Positions 1 to 9,329 of a stretch of 58,564 nucleotides of DNA are shown here, piece after piece; position 1 is the stretch's first letter, and every line of letters starts with the position of its first letter. The DNA is from Gammaproteobacteria bacterium (GTDB taxonomy: Bacteria; Pseudomonadota; Gammaproteobacteria; Steroidobacterales; UBA11654), in assembly GCA_002717445.1 (NCBI GenBank), contig PBDY01000001.1, positions 1 to 58,564 of the forward strand, read 5' to 3'. The notes under the pieces were generated by a model. It was not told the DNA's origin, did not search any database, and saw only the letters and a program-made list of their open reading frames with translations. Position numbers and translations under genes: made by a program.

Positions 1-1
1 A

Positions 2-409
2 CGCGAAAAGCATATCAATGAAATTATCAAGCCTGCCCTAAACAATGGAACATGGGTTATCTGTGATCGTTTTACGGATGCAAGTTTTGCATACCAAGGT
101 TTTGGAAGAAAGTTGGGTTTTGAAAAAGTAAACCAACTGAAGACCTTAATCCAAAAAGATTTTGAACCTGATCTAACGATCTTACTGGACGCACCGCTTG
201 AAGTAATTACCAGCAGAAGAAAACTGAATCCAAACGATCGGTTTGAGTCCGAGGATAAAAAATTCTTTGAACGTGTCAGAAATGGGTATCTTGAGTTAGC
301 TAAAACCTTTCAAGAGAGAGTCAAGGTAATTGATGCATCGAAGGATATCAAAGAAGTTCAAAATCAAATTATACTCTTGATCAATGATTTAGTGAGAAAC
401 CAATCATGA
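2..409 (+). CDS. tmk: Thymidylate kinase, 5'-truncated by window edge
   Basis: Phosphorylates dTMP to dTDP for DNA synthesis in the cytoplasm. Only the last ~135 codons are in the window; the reading frame is open from base 2, well upstream of the first ATG (113), and encodes the hallmark DRF-TDAS-AYQGFGR segment of dTMP kinases (the substrate-binding DR[YF] motif) before that ATG, so the ATG at 113 is internal. The C-terminal part shows the usual LDAPLEV beta strand and an R-x-R/DRFE lid-like region. Its stop overlaps the holB start in an ATGA, as in many Gammaproteobacteria where tmk and holB are adjacent. Identity is firm; the N-terminal P-loop lies outside the window. Confidence 0.95.
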   Translation, partial: REKHINEIIKPALNNGTWVICDRFTDASFAYQGFGRKLGFEKVNQLKTLIQKDFEPDLTILLDAPLEVITSRRKLNPNDRFESEDKKFFERVRNGYLELAKTFQERVKVIDASKDIKEVQNQIILLINDLVRNQS

Positions 410-1353
410 TTCAAGAATACCCGTGGTTAAAAAACACATATAAGCCTCTCGAAAAAAACATCAGAGCACATAAGAATGCTCATGCATTTTTGATACACGG
501 AGATTCCGGTATTGGTCGTTTGGCACTTGCTAAGTTTTTAAGCAATATCTTTCTTGGGTGCGATGAAGACAGCGCATCTGAAATCAAGGACGAAGTCATT
601 GTTTCACCCATTGAGGTTAAAAAATCGATCAGCATCGATCAGATTCGGTCATTAAAAGAATCATTGTTATTAACCAGCCTAAAAGGAAAAGGCAAAGTTG
701 GAATCATCTACCCCGCAGAAGCGATGACCTATCCTGCGGCAAACAGCTTGCTGAAAATACTTGAAGAACCCCCCAAGGATACAATGATCATACTGATTAC
801 TGAATCGACAGGGAAACTACCCAAAACCATTCTCAGTCGATCTCAAATCATCGATTGTGGGCCTCCAAGCAATGAAGAATCAATCAAATGGCTTGAAGCA
901 AGAGAGAACAGGGACTGGACGTCAATGCTATCGGTCTTTGGAAATAGGCCTGTGCTCCTAAACGATATAGGCCACGAGTATCTAACAAGTCAAATCGATT
1001 TGCTTTCTTCACAAGTAACGGGGCTGATTGATGGCAAAACCAAGCCCTCAGAAATCTCAGATTCATGGAAAAATGACGACATCGAACTAAACTTAAGGGT
1101 GATTTATAGCTGGATGTATAGATACCTTGAAATAAGATTATTGCAAAGAAACACTGACGAGAGCCTTCCCATTGGGCTATCACGGATGCTGGATCAAAAT
1201 ATCAATCATGAGAGTTGTTTTAAGCTTATGGATGACATAATGAGGTTGAGAGAATTAAAATATAGTGGAAAAGGACTGAGCTGGAATATTCACATCACTA
1301 AACTGCTTAATCCTTTATTTATAGATATGTCAGGACTGAAAGATTATGCCTAA
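406..1353 (+). CDS. holB: DNA polymerase III delta' subunit
   Basis: Clamp-loader subunit that helps load the beta sliding clamp. The 315 aa length is typical. An AAA+ fold is visible: degenerate P-loop HGDSGIGRLALA near residue 32, sensor region AEAMTYPAANSLLKILEEPP (the highly conserved delta'/DnaX LLK-x-LEEPP motif), and the SRSQ arginine-finger region SRxQ near residue 145. The P-loop lacks the GK[ST], as expected because delta' does not hydrolyse ATP. Odd point: the four-cysteine zinc module that normally follows the P-loop in bacterial delta' is absent; the stretch there (GCDEDSASEIKDE) is short and has a single Cys. Overlaps tmk by 4 nt and the next gene by 8 nt, so translation is probably coupled. 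Confidence 0.92.
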   Translation: MIQEYPWLKNTYKPLEKNIRAHKNAHAFLIHGDSGIGRLALAKFLSNIFLGCDEDSASEIKDEVIVSPIEVKKSISIDQIRSLKESLLLTSLKGKGKVGIIYPAEAMTYPAANSLLKILEEPPKDTMIILITESTGKLPKTILSRSQIIDCGPPSNEESIKWLEARENRDWTSMLSVFGNRPVLLNDIGHEYLTSQIDLLSSQVTGLIDGKTKPSEISDSWKNDDIELNLRVIYSWMYRYLEIRLLQRNTDESLPIGLSRMLDQNINHESCFKLMDDIMRLRELKYSGKGLSWNIHITKLLNPLFIDMSGLKDYA

Positions 1354-2398
1354 TGAGAATATAGAAACAGATGCATTAATAATTGGTGCAGGACCTTGTG
1401 GGTTATTTCAAGTATTTGAATTGGGATTACTGGGTATAGAATCAGTGGTGATTGACAGTCTGCCATCAAAAGGTGGTCAATGCTCAGAACTATATCCGGA
1501 TAAACCCATATATGATATTCCTGGAATACCCGTATGCACTGGGGAAGAACTGATTGAGAATCTGTCAAAACAAATAGAGCCTTTCTCTCCTCACTTAATC
1601 CTCGGGGACGAGGTTACTGAGCTTGAAAGAAAAGATGGATCGTTCGATATAAAGACTCAGAAGGGAAAAAGCATATCTGCAAAAACTGTTTTTATCGCCG
1701 GAGGAGTTGGATCTTTTCAGCCAAGAAAGATTAGGATTAAGGGGATTGATGAGCATGAAAACAAATGGTTGCATTACAGGGTTAAAGATAAGAACGCTTT
1801 CCACGGTAAAAAAATCATCATTGCTGGAGGAGGAGACTCGGCATTGGATTGGGCAATCGATTATGCCGAATCTAGTGACCACATAGAAAACGGTGGAACC
1901 GTGAGTCTCATTCACCGTCGAGACGAATATAGAGGAGCGGTATCGTCTATTCAGACCATAAATTCTCTTGCAAAATCAAAACGAATTAATCTCTACGAAA
2001 ATACAAAAATATCAGGCTTTGATTCCAATGGGGCAAACTCATTCATGCTTAATATCCAATCCAATGGGTCTGAGCAGACTATAGAAGGTGATGTCTTATT
2101 GGTGTTCTATGGTCTTTCTCCTAAGTTGGGACCAATAGCAGAATGGGGATTGGATATTACAAAAAAATCAATCGCAGTGAATACCGAGTCTTACCAAACA
2201 AATATACCTGGAGTATTTGCCATAGGAGACATCTCGGATTACCCAGGAAAGAAGAAGCTTATTCTGAGTGGTTTTCATGAAGCGGCACTCGCAGCTTTTG
2301 CTGCAAAAGCGATTATCACGCCTGGCAAGAAAGTTAACTTGCAATATACGACGACCAGTCCTCTTCTCAAAGAGAGACTGGGAGTGAATGATAATTAA
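1346..2398 (+). CDS. Ferredoxin/flavodoxin-NADP+ reductase, TrxB-like type
   Basis: Two-dinucleotide-binding flavoprotein of 350 aa. FAD motif GAGPCGLFQVFELG lies near residue 15, the SKGGQCSELYPDKPIYDIPG segment near 46, the NADPH motif AGGGDSALDWA near 162, and the FAD-closing FAIGDISDYPG motif near 290. In thioredoxin reductases the central domain carries a CxxC just before the NADPH segment; it is absent here (GGGDSALDWA instead), which places the protein with the Bacillus YumC-type ferredoxin/flavodoxin-NADP+ oxidoreductases. It probably feeds or drains electrons from a ferredoxin, possibly for the several Rieske oxygenases nearby, but that link is inference. Start ATG overlaps the holB stop by 8 nt. 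Confidence 0.85.
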   Translation: MPNENIETDALIIGAGPCGLFQVFELGLLGIESVVIDSLPSKGGQCSELYPDKPIYDIPGIPVCTGEELIENLSKQIEPFSPHLILGDEVTELERKDGSFDIKTQKGKSISAKTVFIAGGVGSFQPRKIRIKGIDEHENKWLHYRVKDKNAFHGKKIIIAGGGDSALDWAIDYAESSDHIENGGTVSLIHRRDEYRGAVSSIQTINSLAKSKRINLYENTKISGFDSNGANSFMLNIQSNGSEQTIEGDVLLVFYGLSPKLGPIAEWGLDITKKSIAVNTESYQTNIPGVFAIGDISDYPGKKKLILSGFHEAALAAFAAKAIITPGKKVNLQYTTTSPLLKERLGVNDN

Positions 2399-2432
2399 TG
2401 TAAAATACAGGTTATAAAGAGGAGTCTATAGC

Positions 2433-3500
2433 ATGGGAATTGAAATCACAGGTTGGGGTAAATGCACACCATCTGCTGTGCTGACCAATCACGATCTCGA
2501 AACCATCCTGGATACCAATGATGAGTGGATCACTTCAAGAACAGGGGTTAAAGAAAGAAGAATAGCTGAAGCGCCTCTCAGCGAGATCGGAACCATAGCA
2601 GCAAAACATGCTTTGGCTGCGGCCGACAAGGATCCTCAAGCAATTGATGCAGTCATGATGGCAACCTGTACACCCGAGTATCTAATTCCCAGCACTGCCT
2701 CAAGGGTGCAGATGAATATAGGAAACAATACTGCTGCTGCTTTTGACTTTAACTCAGCTTGCACCGGTTTTGTTTACGGCCTAACAACTGCGTACTCGAT
2801 GATTCAATCAGGCATATTTGATAATGTTTTATTGGTCGGTGGAGAAAAGGTGAGCTACTTTCTTGATTGGACTGCCAGAGATACTGCTGTGCTTTTTGGA
2901 GATGGGGCGGGGGCAGTATTAATTGAAAAAACCGATACACAATCAAAACTCTATTCTTCAAAACTGGCATGCGATCCATTTCTAGGAGAAGCATTGATGC
3001 TAAAAAACTTTGGCACGAGCATGGAACTCAAAGATCCAAAAGAAGGGTATTTCTTTGGCATTAATTTTGAGGGTCAAGAAATCTTTAAGAATGCAGTTAA
3101 AACCATGGCAAGACTGGCAGAGGAAGCATTGGAGGAGGCACGGCTCACGGTTGATGACGTTGATCTTTGCATTCCTCACCAAGCAAATCTAAGAATTTTG
3201 GAAGCAACCGCCAAACGATGCAATTTCCCAATGGAAAAAATGATTATCAACCTGGATCAATATGGCAATACGTCGGCCGGATCAATACCCATCGCATTGA
3301 CGGAAGCACTCGATGATAACAAAGTAAAGCCCAACTCAAAAATACTCTTTCTCGCTTTTGGGGGAGGTCTTACGGGTGCTGCAGCAATTGTGGATTGGGG
3401 AGGACGATCACATGCCCTTAAAACATCGGATGAACAATTGCCTGAAAGCAGTAAAACCGCGATAGAACTCATCAACGACATAATCAATATGTATAAATAG
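2433..3500 (+). CDS. fabH: 3-oxoacyl-ACP synthase III (KAS III family)
   Basis: Condenses an acyl-CoA with malonyl-ACP to start fatty-acid chains. The full catalytic triad can be placed: Cys110 in FNSACTGFVYG, His249 in CIPHQANLRI and Asn279 in YGNTSAGSIP (E. coli FabH: 112, 244, 274). The glycine-rich FGGGLTGAAAIVDW strand near the C terminus is also typical. At 355 aa it is ~35 residues longer than E. coli FabH, because of a ~25 residue charged tail after the last beta strand. A good ribosome site (AAAGAGGAG) precedes the ATG. tmk/holB often sit near fab genes, but no other fab gene is present here, so it could be a paralogue with a specialised starter unit. Confidence 0.85.
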   Translation: MGIEITGWGKCTPSAVLTNHDLETILDTNDEWITSRTGVKERRIAEAPLSEIGTIAAKHALAAADKDPQAIDAVMMATCTPEYLIPSTASRVQMNIGNNTAAAFDFNSACTGFVYGLTTAYSMIQSGIFDNVLLVGGEKVSYFLDWTARDTAVLFGDGAGAVLIEKTDTQSKLYSSKLACDPFLGEALMLKNFGTSMELKDPKEGYFFGINFEGQEIFKNAVKTMARLAEEALEEARLTVDDVDLCIPHQANLRILEATAKRCNFPMEKMIINLDQYGNTSAGSIPIALTEALDDNKVKPNSKILFLAFGGGLTGAAAIVDWGGRSHALKTSDEQLPESSKTAIELINDIINMYK

Positions 3501-3550
3501 TATGGTTCAAGATCCCTATCGGTCAGTATCGGGTGAAATCTTATATCTCC

Positions 3551-3676
3551 ATGATGAAAAATTGGCCGCCCATTCATGTTTGGACAATGGGCGATGACTT
3601 CATCATTGTAAAAATCCGATGGGATCATTTAAAATCAGATTATGTCATAAATAGACTAAAAGAAGTTCCAAATTAA
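3551..3676 (+). CDS. Possible small protein (41 aa), unknown
   Basis: Short open frame between fabH and the flavin monooxygenase encoding a basic, aromatic-rich peptide (MMKNWPPIHVWTMGDDFIIV at its start). The frame is open from 3497, so a GTG at 3533 is an alternative start. The composition, with alternating hydrophobic strand-like segments and no rare-codon clustering, looks coding, but there is no recognisable domain and no clear ribosome site. It fills most of the gap before the next gene. Treat as hypothetical. Confidence 0.3.
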   Translation: MMKNWPPIHVWTMGDDFIIVKIRWDHLKSDYVINRLKEVPN

Positions 3677-3699
3677 AAAAATCTAAATGGAGGCTTATT

Positions 3700-4884
3700 A
3701 TGGCGGATATTGATACTGATATTTTAATCATAGGCGGCGGCGTTGCAGGCTCGGCGGCGGCTTATGGGTTATCAAAAGAAGGGTATAAGGTTTTATTGCT
3801 GGAAAAATCAGAAAAACCCCAAGACACTGCTCGTGGAGACCATATTCAGCCAGCAGTGAGTGAAATCCTTGGTAAATGGAACATTTTGGAAGCTTTCTTT
3901 AATAATGGTGCAAGAAAAAGGGCTGGATCATTGTGGTTTGATGAAGATGCAAACTTTTTAATGGATGCAAATGTCTCAAAACTTGAAATACCCGAACCAT
4001 ATTTTATGTTCATGAATCATGAGGACATCAGTAATGTCTTTGTTTCATCGGCAGAAGAGAATAAAGGGTTCTCTTTTCTATGTCCGATCCTTTCGTGTGC
4101 TCACATTGATACCAATGCGAATGAGTCTATTTTTGAAATCAAACTTAAAGATGGAGAAACCCAAACAGCAGCGACCAAAATGATCATTATTGCAGACGGA
4201 GTTGCATCAAATATGGGACGCTTTTTTGAATTTGAAAGAAGTGCTTTCAGGTATGAAAAAGCATTGGCTGTTCTTTTCTCTGATGAATATGAGGCCGATG
4301 AATTCAATAATCTAAGAACTTATCTTACCGATAGAGGAATCGTTACGATGATTCCCAGAGCAAAAGGAGGATGCAAGATTGGTTTGACAATAGGGCGTGA
4401 TGAAATTAAAGAATGGAAAAAGATGACCTCAAAAGAGCATCAAAATTTTATTGGTGGATTGGTTCCAATCTATGAGAACTTAAAAATGTATTCTGCCGGG
4501 ATCTACCCTCCATCAATGATCATTGCAGAAAACTGGACCAAAGATAACATCGTGCTCATGGGGGATGCTTGCCATGGACTTCACCCGGGAAGAAGCCAGG
4601 GAATGAATACGACCATTAAGTGCATAGATCATCTTTTGGACCTTCTGCCGCCGAATGAAACATTTGAGAAAAAAAATGTCATACAATCTTTGAATCAATA
4701 CCAGAAATTAATGAAATCCAATATTAATGAGCTATTAGAAGCAAATCATGCCATGGGCATATCGATGGATAACTTCGATAAGAAATCTAAGGTTCAAGAA
4801 ATAGAGAAATTTAAATTCCTAGAAAAGAATTTTGAAGAAGGTCAATCGTATAGAATGAAATCTGCAGGATATGGAGTTTTTTAA
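3700..4884 (+). CDS. FAD-dependent monooxygenase (PHBH/UbiH-like)
   Basis: Class A flavoprotein hydroxylase of 394 aa. N-terminal FAD-binding Rossmann motif DILIIGGGVAGSAAAYGL at residues ~6-23, the D-x-A-R-G-D-H region near 44 corresponding to the flavin/NAD(P)H pocket, and the second FAD motif NIVLMGDACHGLHPGRSQG near 285. These are the standard landmarks of the p-hydroxybenzoate hydroxylase superfamily, which inserts one oxygen into a substrate with NAD(P)H. A strong ribosome site (TGGAGG) precedes the ATG. It is followed after 5 nt by the Rieske oxygenase gene and is probably the first gene of a four-gene catabolic operon. Substrate is not readable from the sequence. Confidence 0.82.
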   Translation: MADIDTDILIIGGGVAGSAAAYGLSKEGYKVLLLEKSEKPQDTARGDHIQPAVSEILGKWNILEAFFNNGARKRAGSLWFDEDANFLMDANVSKLEIPEPYFMFMNHEDISNVFVSSAEENKGFSFLCPILSCAHIDTNANESIFEIKLKDGETQTAATKMIIIADGVASNMGRFFEFERSAFRYEKALAVLFSDEYEADEFNNLRTYLTDRGIVTMIPRAKGGCKIGLTIGRDEIKEWKKMTSKEHQNFIGGLVPIYENLKMYSAGIYPPSMIIAENWTKDNIVLMGDACHGLHPGRSQGMNTTIKCIDHLLDLLPPNETFEKKNVIQSLNQYQKLMKSNINELLEANHAMGISMDNFDKKSKVQEIEKFKFLEKNFEEGQSYRMKSAGYGVF

Positions 4885-4889
4885 CCGCA

Positions 4890-5966
4890 ATGGAAAAAAG
4901 CCTTGATAAAAAATACTACTTCAGTGACGAAATTTATGATCAAGAATTAGACCATATCTTTTATTCGGATTGGCTATGTTGTGGCAGGGAAGAGGATGTT
5001 GATGCGGTTGGTAGTTATAAAATCTTTACCATCGGAAATGAGAATTTATTCATCATCAGAGATAAAAGTAATGAGATTGGGGTTTTTCATAATTTTTGCA
5101 AACACAGAGGGTGTCAGATTCTTAAAGATGAAAAATCCAGCCCCCTGAAAAGAAACATCCGATGTCCATATCACTCATGGGTCTACAACTTTGATGGCAG
5201 CTTATTCAAAGCACCTCATCTAGACATCGATTCAAAAGATGAAACGTTTCACTTAAACCGAGTAAAGAGCAAAACTTGGGGTGGTTTCATATTCATAAAT
5301 CTAGGGGATCATCCATCGTCTTTTGAGCAATATATCAATGATATCAGTTCCCAATTTATTCGTTACCCTATGGGGGAACTGGTTTCTTCGAGATCCTTTA
5401 AGTATAAAGTCTCAGCAAACTGGAAGGTAATCGTTGAAAATTACAATGAGTGCTATCACTGTGCTGGAGTTCATCCTGAGCTGGTTAGTATTGTTCCTGC
5501 ATTCAAGGAGAACGGCGCAAATGAATTAGATTGGGATGAGGGTATTCCTCATAGGCCCGGTGCAAATACTTTTACATTTTCAGGAACAACAAATAGGGAT
5601 CCATTTCCCGGGCTGAATCAATCTGAGAAAGACAACCATTTCGGTCAAGCACTTTATCCGAATCTAATGATGAGTTTTTCCATGGATCATGTTGCGGCAT
5701 TCATCCTTCGACCGTTATCGCCATCACAGACAATGATAGAGTGTCGAATTTTGTTTCACCCGGATGAAGTCGTTAAGCCCGATTTTAATCCCGATGATGC
5801 TTCAGAATTCTGGGACTTGGTCAATAATCAAGATTGGAGCATATGCGAACGAGTGCAAAAAGGCATGCAATCCAATGCTTTCAAATACGGTTACTATGCG
5901 CCCATGGAAGATGAGAGTCTGGATATCCGAAAGTATATTCAAGATAAATTAGGCATCAACCCATGA
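4890..5966 (+). CDS. Rieske non-heme iron oxygenase, alpha subunit
   Basis: 358 aa oxygenase. Rieske [2Fe-2S] ligands are Cys70-Lys-His72 (NFCKHRGC) and Cys92-Pro-Tyr-His95; the mononuclear iron site is NYNECYHCAGVHPEL with His190 and His195, and an acidic third ligand is likely in NNQDWSICERVQ near residue 315. The NECYHC-x-x-HPEL signature and the D-x-x-ICE-x-VQ segment resemble the choline-monooxygenase/GbcA/Stc2/CntA group, which oxidises quaternary amines (family knowledge), so N-demethylation of a betaine-like compound is a reasonable inference. No dedicated reductase gene lies in the operon; electrons may come from the YumC-like reductase at 1346 or from elsewhere. Ends in an ATGA overlap with the transporter. 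Confidence 0.88.
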   Translation: MEKSLDKKYYFSDEIYDQELDHIFYSDWLCCGREEDVDAVGSYKIFTIGNENLFIIRDKSNEIGVFHNFCKHRGCQILKDEKSSPLKRNIRCPYHSWVYNFDGSLFKAPHLDIDSKDETFHLNRVKSKTWGGFIFINLGDHPSSFEQYINDISSQFIRYPMGELVSSRSFKYKVSANWKVIVENYNECYHCAGVHPELVSIVPAFKENGANELDWDEGIPHRPGANTFTFSGTTNRDPFPGLNQSEKDNHFGQALYPNLMMSFSMDHVAAFILRPLSPSQTMIECRILFHPDEVVKPDFNPDDASEFWDLVNNQDWSICERVQKGMQSNAFKYGYYAPMEDESLDIRKYIQDKLGINP

Positions 5967-7240
5967 CAAACACAATCAAAGCTTCAAATATTCGCTGGAG
6001 AGTACTCTTTATTACACTCTTCCTTGGATACATTGCTTATGTTTTTAGAGGCAACCTTTCAGTCATTGGTAAATTCTTAATGGATGATATGGGAATCACT
6101 CAGATTGAATTGGGTTGGCTGCTCTCATCTTTTTTATGGGGCTATACACTTTTTCAGTTTCCAGGAGGTTTGCTCTCTGAAAAAATAGGCCCAAAAAGCA
6201 CGTTAATCGTTTGCACCGTGGGTTGCACTTTGATCACGATCATCTCTGGTTTTATTGTATTGGGTGGCTTCTCGCTTGCATTGATGATTCCACTTCTGTT
6301 CATATGCCGTTTTCTCTTAGGCGCTTTCCAGGGTCCATTGTTTCCGGCAATGGCTGGAGGCATTGTAGCCAGGTGGTTTCCCTCAGGATCTTGGGCACTG
6401 CCCAATGGAATGAACTCCACAGCGCTCGCGCTGGGATCGGCTTCAACCCCACCAATCATTGTCTATCTAGCCGAGTATTTTGGTTGGGAATATACATTTT
6501 TTTTAATATCAGTACTGGGAGTGATGGGCACGCTGATTTGGTGGAAATATTCAACAAATTGGCCCAATGAACATCCTGACATCAATCGCAGCGAACTGGT
6601 GCTGATCGGTGAATCTGATTTCAATAACAATCAGATGTCTTGGCCTATGGTTAAGGAGGTATTAACCAATAGAAATATTTTATTCACAGCATTGGGCTAC
6701 ATGTCAATGAACTATGTTTTCTTCATATTCTATTCTTGGATCTTCATTTATTTCGTCAACATAAGAGGTTTTAATGTTTTAGAGGGAAGCATGCTTGCAA
6801 GCTTACCATTCCTGATGGGTGCCGTAGGGGCAACCTGTGGCGGTCTACTCTGTGATCGATTACAAAAGCGCTATGGCGTCATCTGGGGTCATAGGATACC
6901 CATCATCATTGGACTCATTCCATCGGCTGGTTTTTTGCTATTTGGTTCAATCACAGAGAACCCCTATCTTGCTGTACTCTCTTTGTCTCTATGCTATGGG
7001 TTCATTGAATTAACAGAAGGGCCTTTCTGGTCAACCATAGGCTTCATATCGGATAAACCTCAAGCTGCGGGTGGCATTCTTAATACAGGTGGAAATTTAG
7101 GCGGAGTATTGGCGACTCCATTGATACCGATCATGGTCGCTCAATACGACTGGGTAATTGCGCTCAATAGTGGGGGTGTTTTTGCCATTTTAGGCGTAAT
7201 ATTCTTTATGCAAGTTCAGTTCAAGGAAGCCAGTGAATAA
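5963..7240 (+). CDS. MFS transporter, anion:cation symporter-like
   Basis: 425 aa integral membrane protein with about twelve hydrophobic helices, a central cytoplasmic loop around residues 200-225, and the family motif between helices 2 and 3 in the form G-L-L-S-E-K-I-G-P. The layout (N-terminal FRGNLSVIGKFLMDDMGITQ, then LLSSFLWGYTLFQFPGG) matches the ACS family, which imports organic anions such as phthalate, hexuronate and nitrate-like acids by proton symport. Start overlaps the upstream Rieske gene by 4 nt and its end overlaps the next oxidoreductase by 8 nt, so it almost certainly imports the substrate of this operon. Confidence 0.85.
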   Translation: MTNTIKASNIRWRVLFITLFLGYIAYVFRGNLSVIGKFLMDDMGITQIELGWLLSSFLWGYTLFQFPGGLLSEKIGPKSTLIVCTVGCTLITIISGFIVLGGFSLALMIPLLFICRFLLGAFQGPLFPAMAGGIVARWFPSGSWALPNGMNSTALALGSASTPPIIVYLAEYFGWEYTFFLISVLGVMGTLIWWKYSTNWPNEHPDINRSELVLIGESDFNNNQMSWPMVKEVLTNRNILFTALGYMSMNYVFFIFYSWIFIYFVNIRGFNVLEGSMLASLPFLMGAVGATCGGLLCDRLQKRYGVIWGHRIPIIIGLIPSAGFLLFGSITENPYLAVLSLSLCYGFIELTEGPFWSTIGFISDKPQAAGGILNTGGNLGGVLATPLIPIMVAQYDWVIALNSGGVFAILGVIFFMQVQFKEASE

Positions 7241-9290
7241 AAGGTATAAAATTCTCTTTGAGCCTGTTGATATAGGCCCAGTCACTGCAAAGAATAGATT
7301 CTATCAGGTGCCTCATGCCATGGGGGCAGGCAACGATATGCCTCAAACAAGAGCAGCACAAAGAGGCATAAAAGCCGAAGGGGGGTGGGGCGTGATCAAT
7401 ACAGGATATTGCTCGATACACCCATCCAGCGATGACAGGCCTCTGCCATTTGCAAGAATATGGACTGATGAAGACATTCCAGCTCATGAAATCATGGTCA
7501 AAGCGGTTCATGAGCATGATGCCCTAGCAGGCATAGAACTCTTTCATGGCGGCGCCTATACGCCTAATAGGCACAGCCGACTAACTTCATTTTCTCCCTC
7601 TGGCGTTCAACCAAGACCGCCTGAATTGGATACCATGTCTATTGCCTCACCGAAAGTCATGGACAATCAGGACATCAAAAATTTGATCCAATGGCACATC
7701 GATGCGACAAAACGATCGCTTAAAGCTGGATTTGACATCATTTACTGTTATGCGGGCATGGGTTTTCTTCCGTATCATTTTCTCCACCCTGACTTTAACA
7801 AGAGGACCGATGGTTATGGGGGATCATTGGAAAACAGAGCCCGGCTGATTACAGAGATAATTTCTGCCATGAAAGAGACCGCTGAGGGAAAAGCCGCCAT
7901 TGCTGTCAGAATCTCTACTGATGAATTACTGAAATTCAAAAGCGAACATGCTGAGTCAGAAGCGCATGAGCTATTCGAGATGATTGGGGAGCTTCCAGAT
8001 CTATGGGATTTGAAACTTTCTCAATGGACCAAGGAATGCCCTGCAGGAAGATTTGCAGAATCCGGTCACATGAGGCCTTACAACAGTTTTGCAAAAGCAC
8101 TTACAACAAAACCGGTTGTGGGAGTAGGGTGGTTTACCTCTCCTGATATCATGGTTAAACAAATCAATGATGGAGTTCTTGACTTTGTTGGAGCAGCAAG
8201 GGCATCCATTGCAGACCCCTTTTTACCCAATAAATTAAAAGAAGGTCGAGAGGATGACATCAGAGAATGCATTGGCTGTAATATTTGTGCCTCATGTTAC
8301 AACGGTGGCATCCCGGTTAGATGCACACAAAATCCTACGATGGGAGAAGAATGGAGAAGAGGGTGGCATCCAGAAAAACATAAAGCGAAAACCTCAGACT
8401 CTAGGATTCTGATCATAGGCGGAGGTCCAGCAGGTCTTGAGGCGGCGACAACGCTCTCAAAAAGAGGTTATCAGATCACCATTGCAGAGAAAAAAGAGCA
8501 ACTGGGTGGCAGAATCAACAATGAATCCATTTTGCCAGGAATGTCTTCGTACCAGAGAGTGATTGATTACAGGCTGGGTCAAATAAACCAATCGGACCGG
8601 GTTGAGACTTTTCTCAGTAATGAACTAAAAAAACAAGATGTTCTAGATCTGGGCTTTGATCATGTCGTTACAGCAACTGGCTCAAAGTGGAACCTTTCAT
8701 TGCTCAATGAAAAACTGACTCCGTTTAATATCGGCAAGATGTCCAATGTTGTGACACCGGACGATATTTTTAAAGGTGCAGAAATACAGGATGAGATCTT
8801 AATTTATGATTTTGACTTCTACTATATGGGCGGTCTTCTGGCTGAGTATCTGACCAATCAAGGCAAGAATGTCAGTATCATAAGCCCCTTTCCAAATATT
8901 TCTCCTTGGAGCTTTATGAGCAATGAACTCAATGAAATCGCCCTAAGACTTCATGAAAAAAATATCGAAACCAGTAAAGAGGAAATCATTCAAAACATTG
9001 AAACGGGACATGTGATCACCAAAAACCTTGTCTCTGATGAAATGCGTGAAACCAATTTTGAAACATTAATAATAGTTGGCAATAGAATTCCTCACAGAGA
9101 ATTATACGATGAGCTCATGTCTGAGGACACACTCGGTGATCATGGCATCAAATCAGTCAATAATATTGGAGACTCAAACGCACCTGGTGCTGTAGTGCAT
9201 GCAATTTATTCCGGCCACCTCTATGCCAATACCTTCGATGATGATTCTCATGTAAACGATCTAAAGTTTGAATATACATCGATTCAGTAA
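7233..9290 (+). CDS. Trimethylamine dehydrogenase-like Fe-S flavoprotein
   Basis: 685 aa, three domains: old-yellow-enzyme TIM barrel (1-~340), [4Fe-4S] loop CIGCNICASC...CTQNPTMGEEWRRGWHPEK, then FAD/NAD(P)-type domains with IIGGGPAGLEAATTL near 390. N-terminal FYQVPH, KAEGGWGVINT and the RRGWHPEK segment match trimethylamine/dimethylamine dehydrogenase closely (recalled from the family). TMADH Cys30, which binds FMN covalently, is Ala29 here, so the FMN should be non-covalent. Of the aromatic bowl, Tyr60 is kept (Tyr59), Trp264 is kept in LWDLKLSQW, but Trp355 is Tyr. Related StcD-type enzymes demethylate N-methylproline. With the Rieske enzyme and carrier, a two-step N-demethylation route is likely; the actual amine is unknown. 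Confidence 0.85.
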   Translation: MNKRYKILFEPVDIGPVTAKNRFYQVPHAMGAGNDMPQTRAAQRGIKAEGGWGVINTGYCSIHPSSDDRPLPFARIWTDEDIPAHEIMVKAVHEHDALAGIELFHGGAYTPNRHSRLTSFSPSGVQPRPPELDTMSIASPKVMDNQDIKNLIQWHIDATKRSLKAGFDIIYCYAGMGFLPYHFLHPDFNKRTDGYGGSLENRARLITEIISAMKETAEGKAAIAVRISTDELLKFKSEHAESEAHELFEMIGELPDLWDLKLSQWTKECPAGRFAESGHMRPYNSFAKALTTKPVVGVGWFTSPDIMVKQINDGVLDFVGAARASIADPFLPNKLKEGREDDIRECIGCNICASCYNGGIPVRCTQNPTMGEEWRRGWHPEKHKAKTSDSRILIIGGGPAGLEAATTLSKRGYQITIAEKKEQLGGRINNESILPGMSSYQRVIDYRLGQINQSDRVETFLSNELKKQDVLDLGFDHVVTATGSKWNLSLLNEKLTPFNIGKMSNVVTPDDIFKGAEIQDEILIYDFDFYYMGGLLAEYLTNQGKNVSIISPFPNISPWSFMSNELNEIALRLHEKNIETSKEEIIQNIETGHVITKNLVSDEMRETNFETLIIVGNRIPHRELYDELMSEDTLGDHGIKSVNNIGDSNAPGAVVHAIYSGHLYANTFDDDSHVNDLKFEYTSIQ

Positions 9291-9329
9291 TACATTGTCC
9301 CATTCGTAAACCTTATTAGGGAAAAGCAT

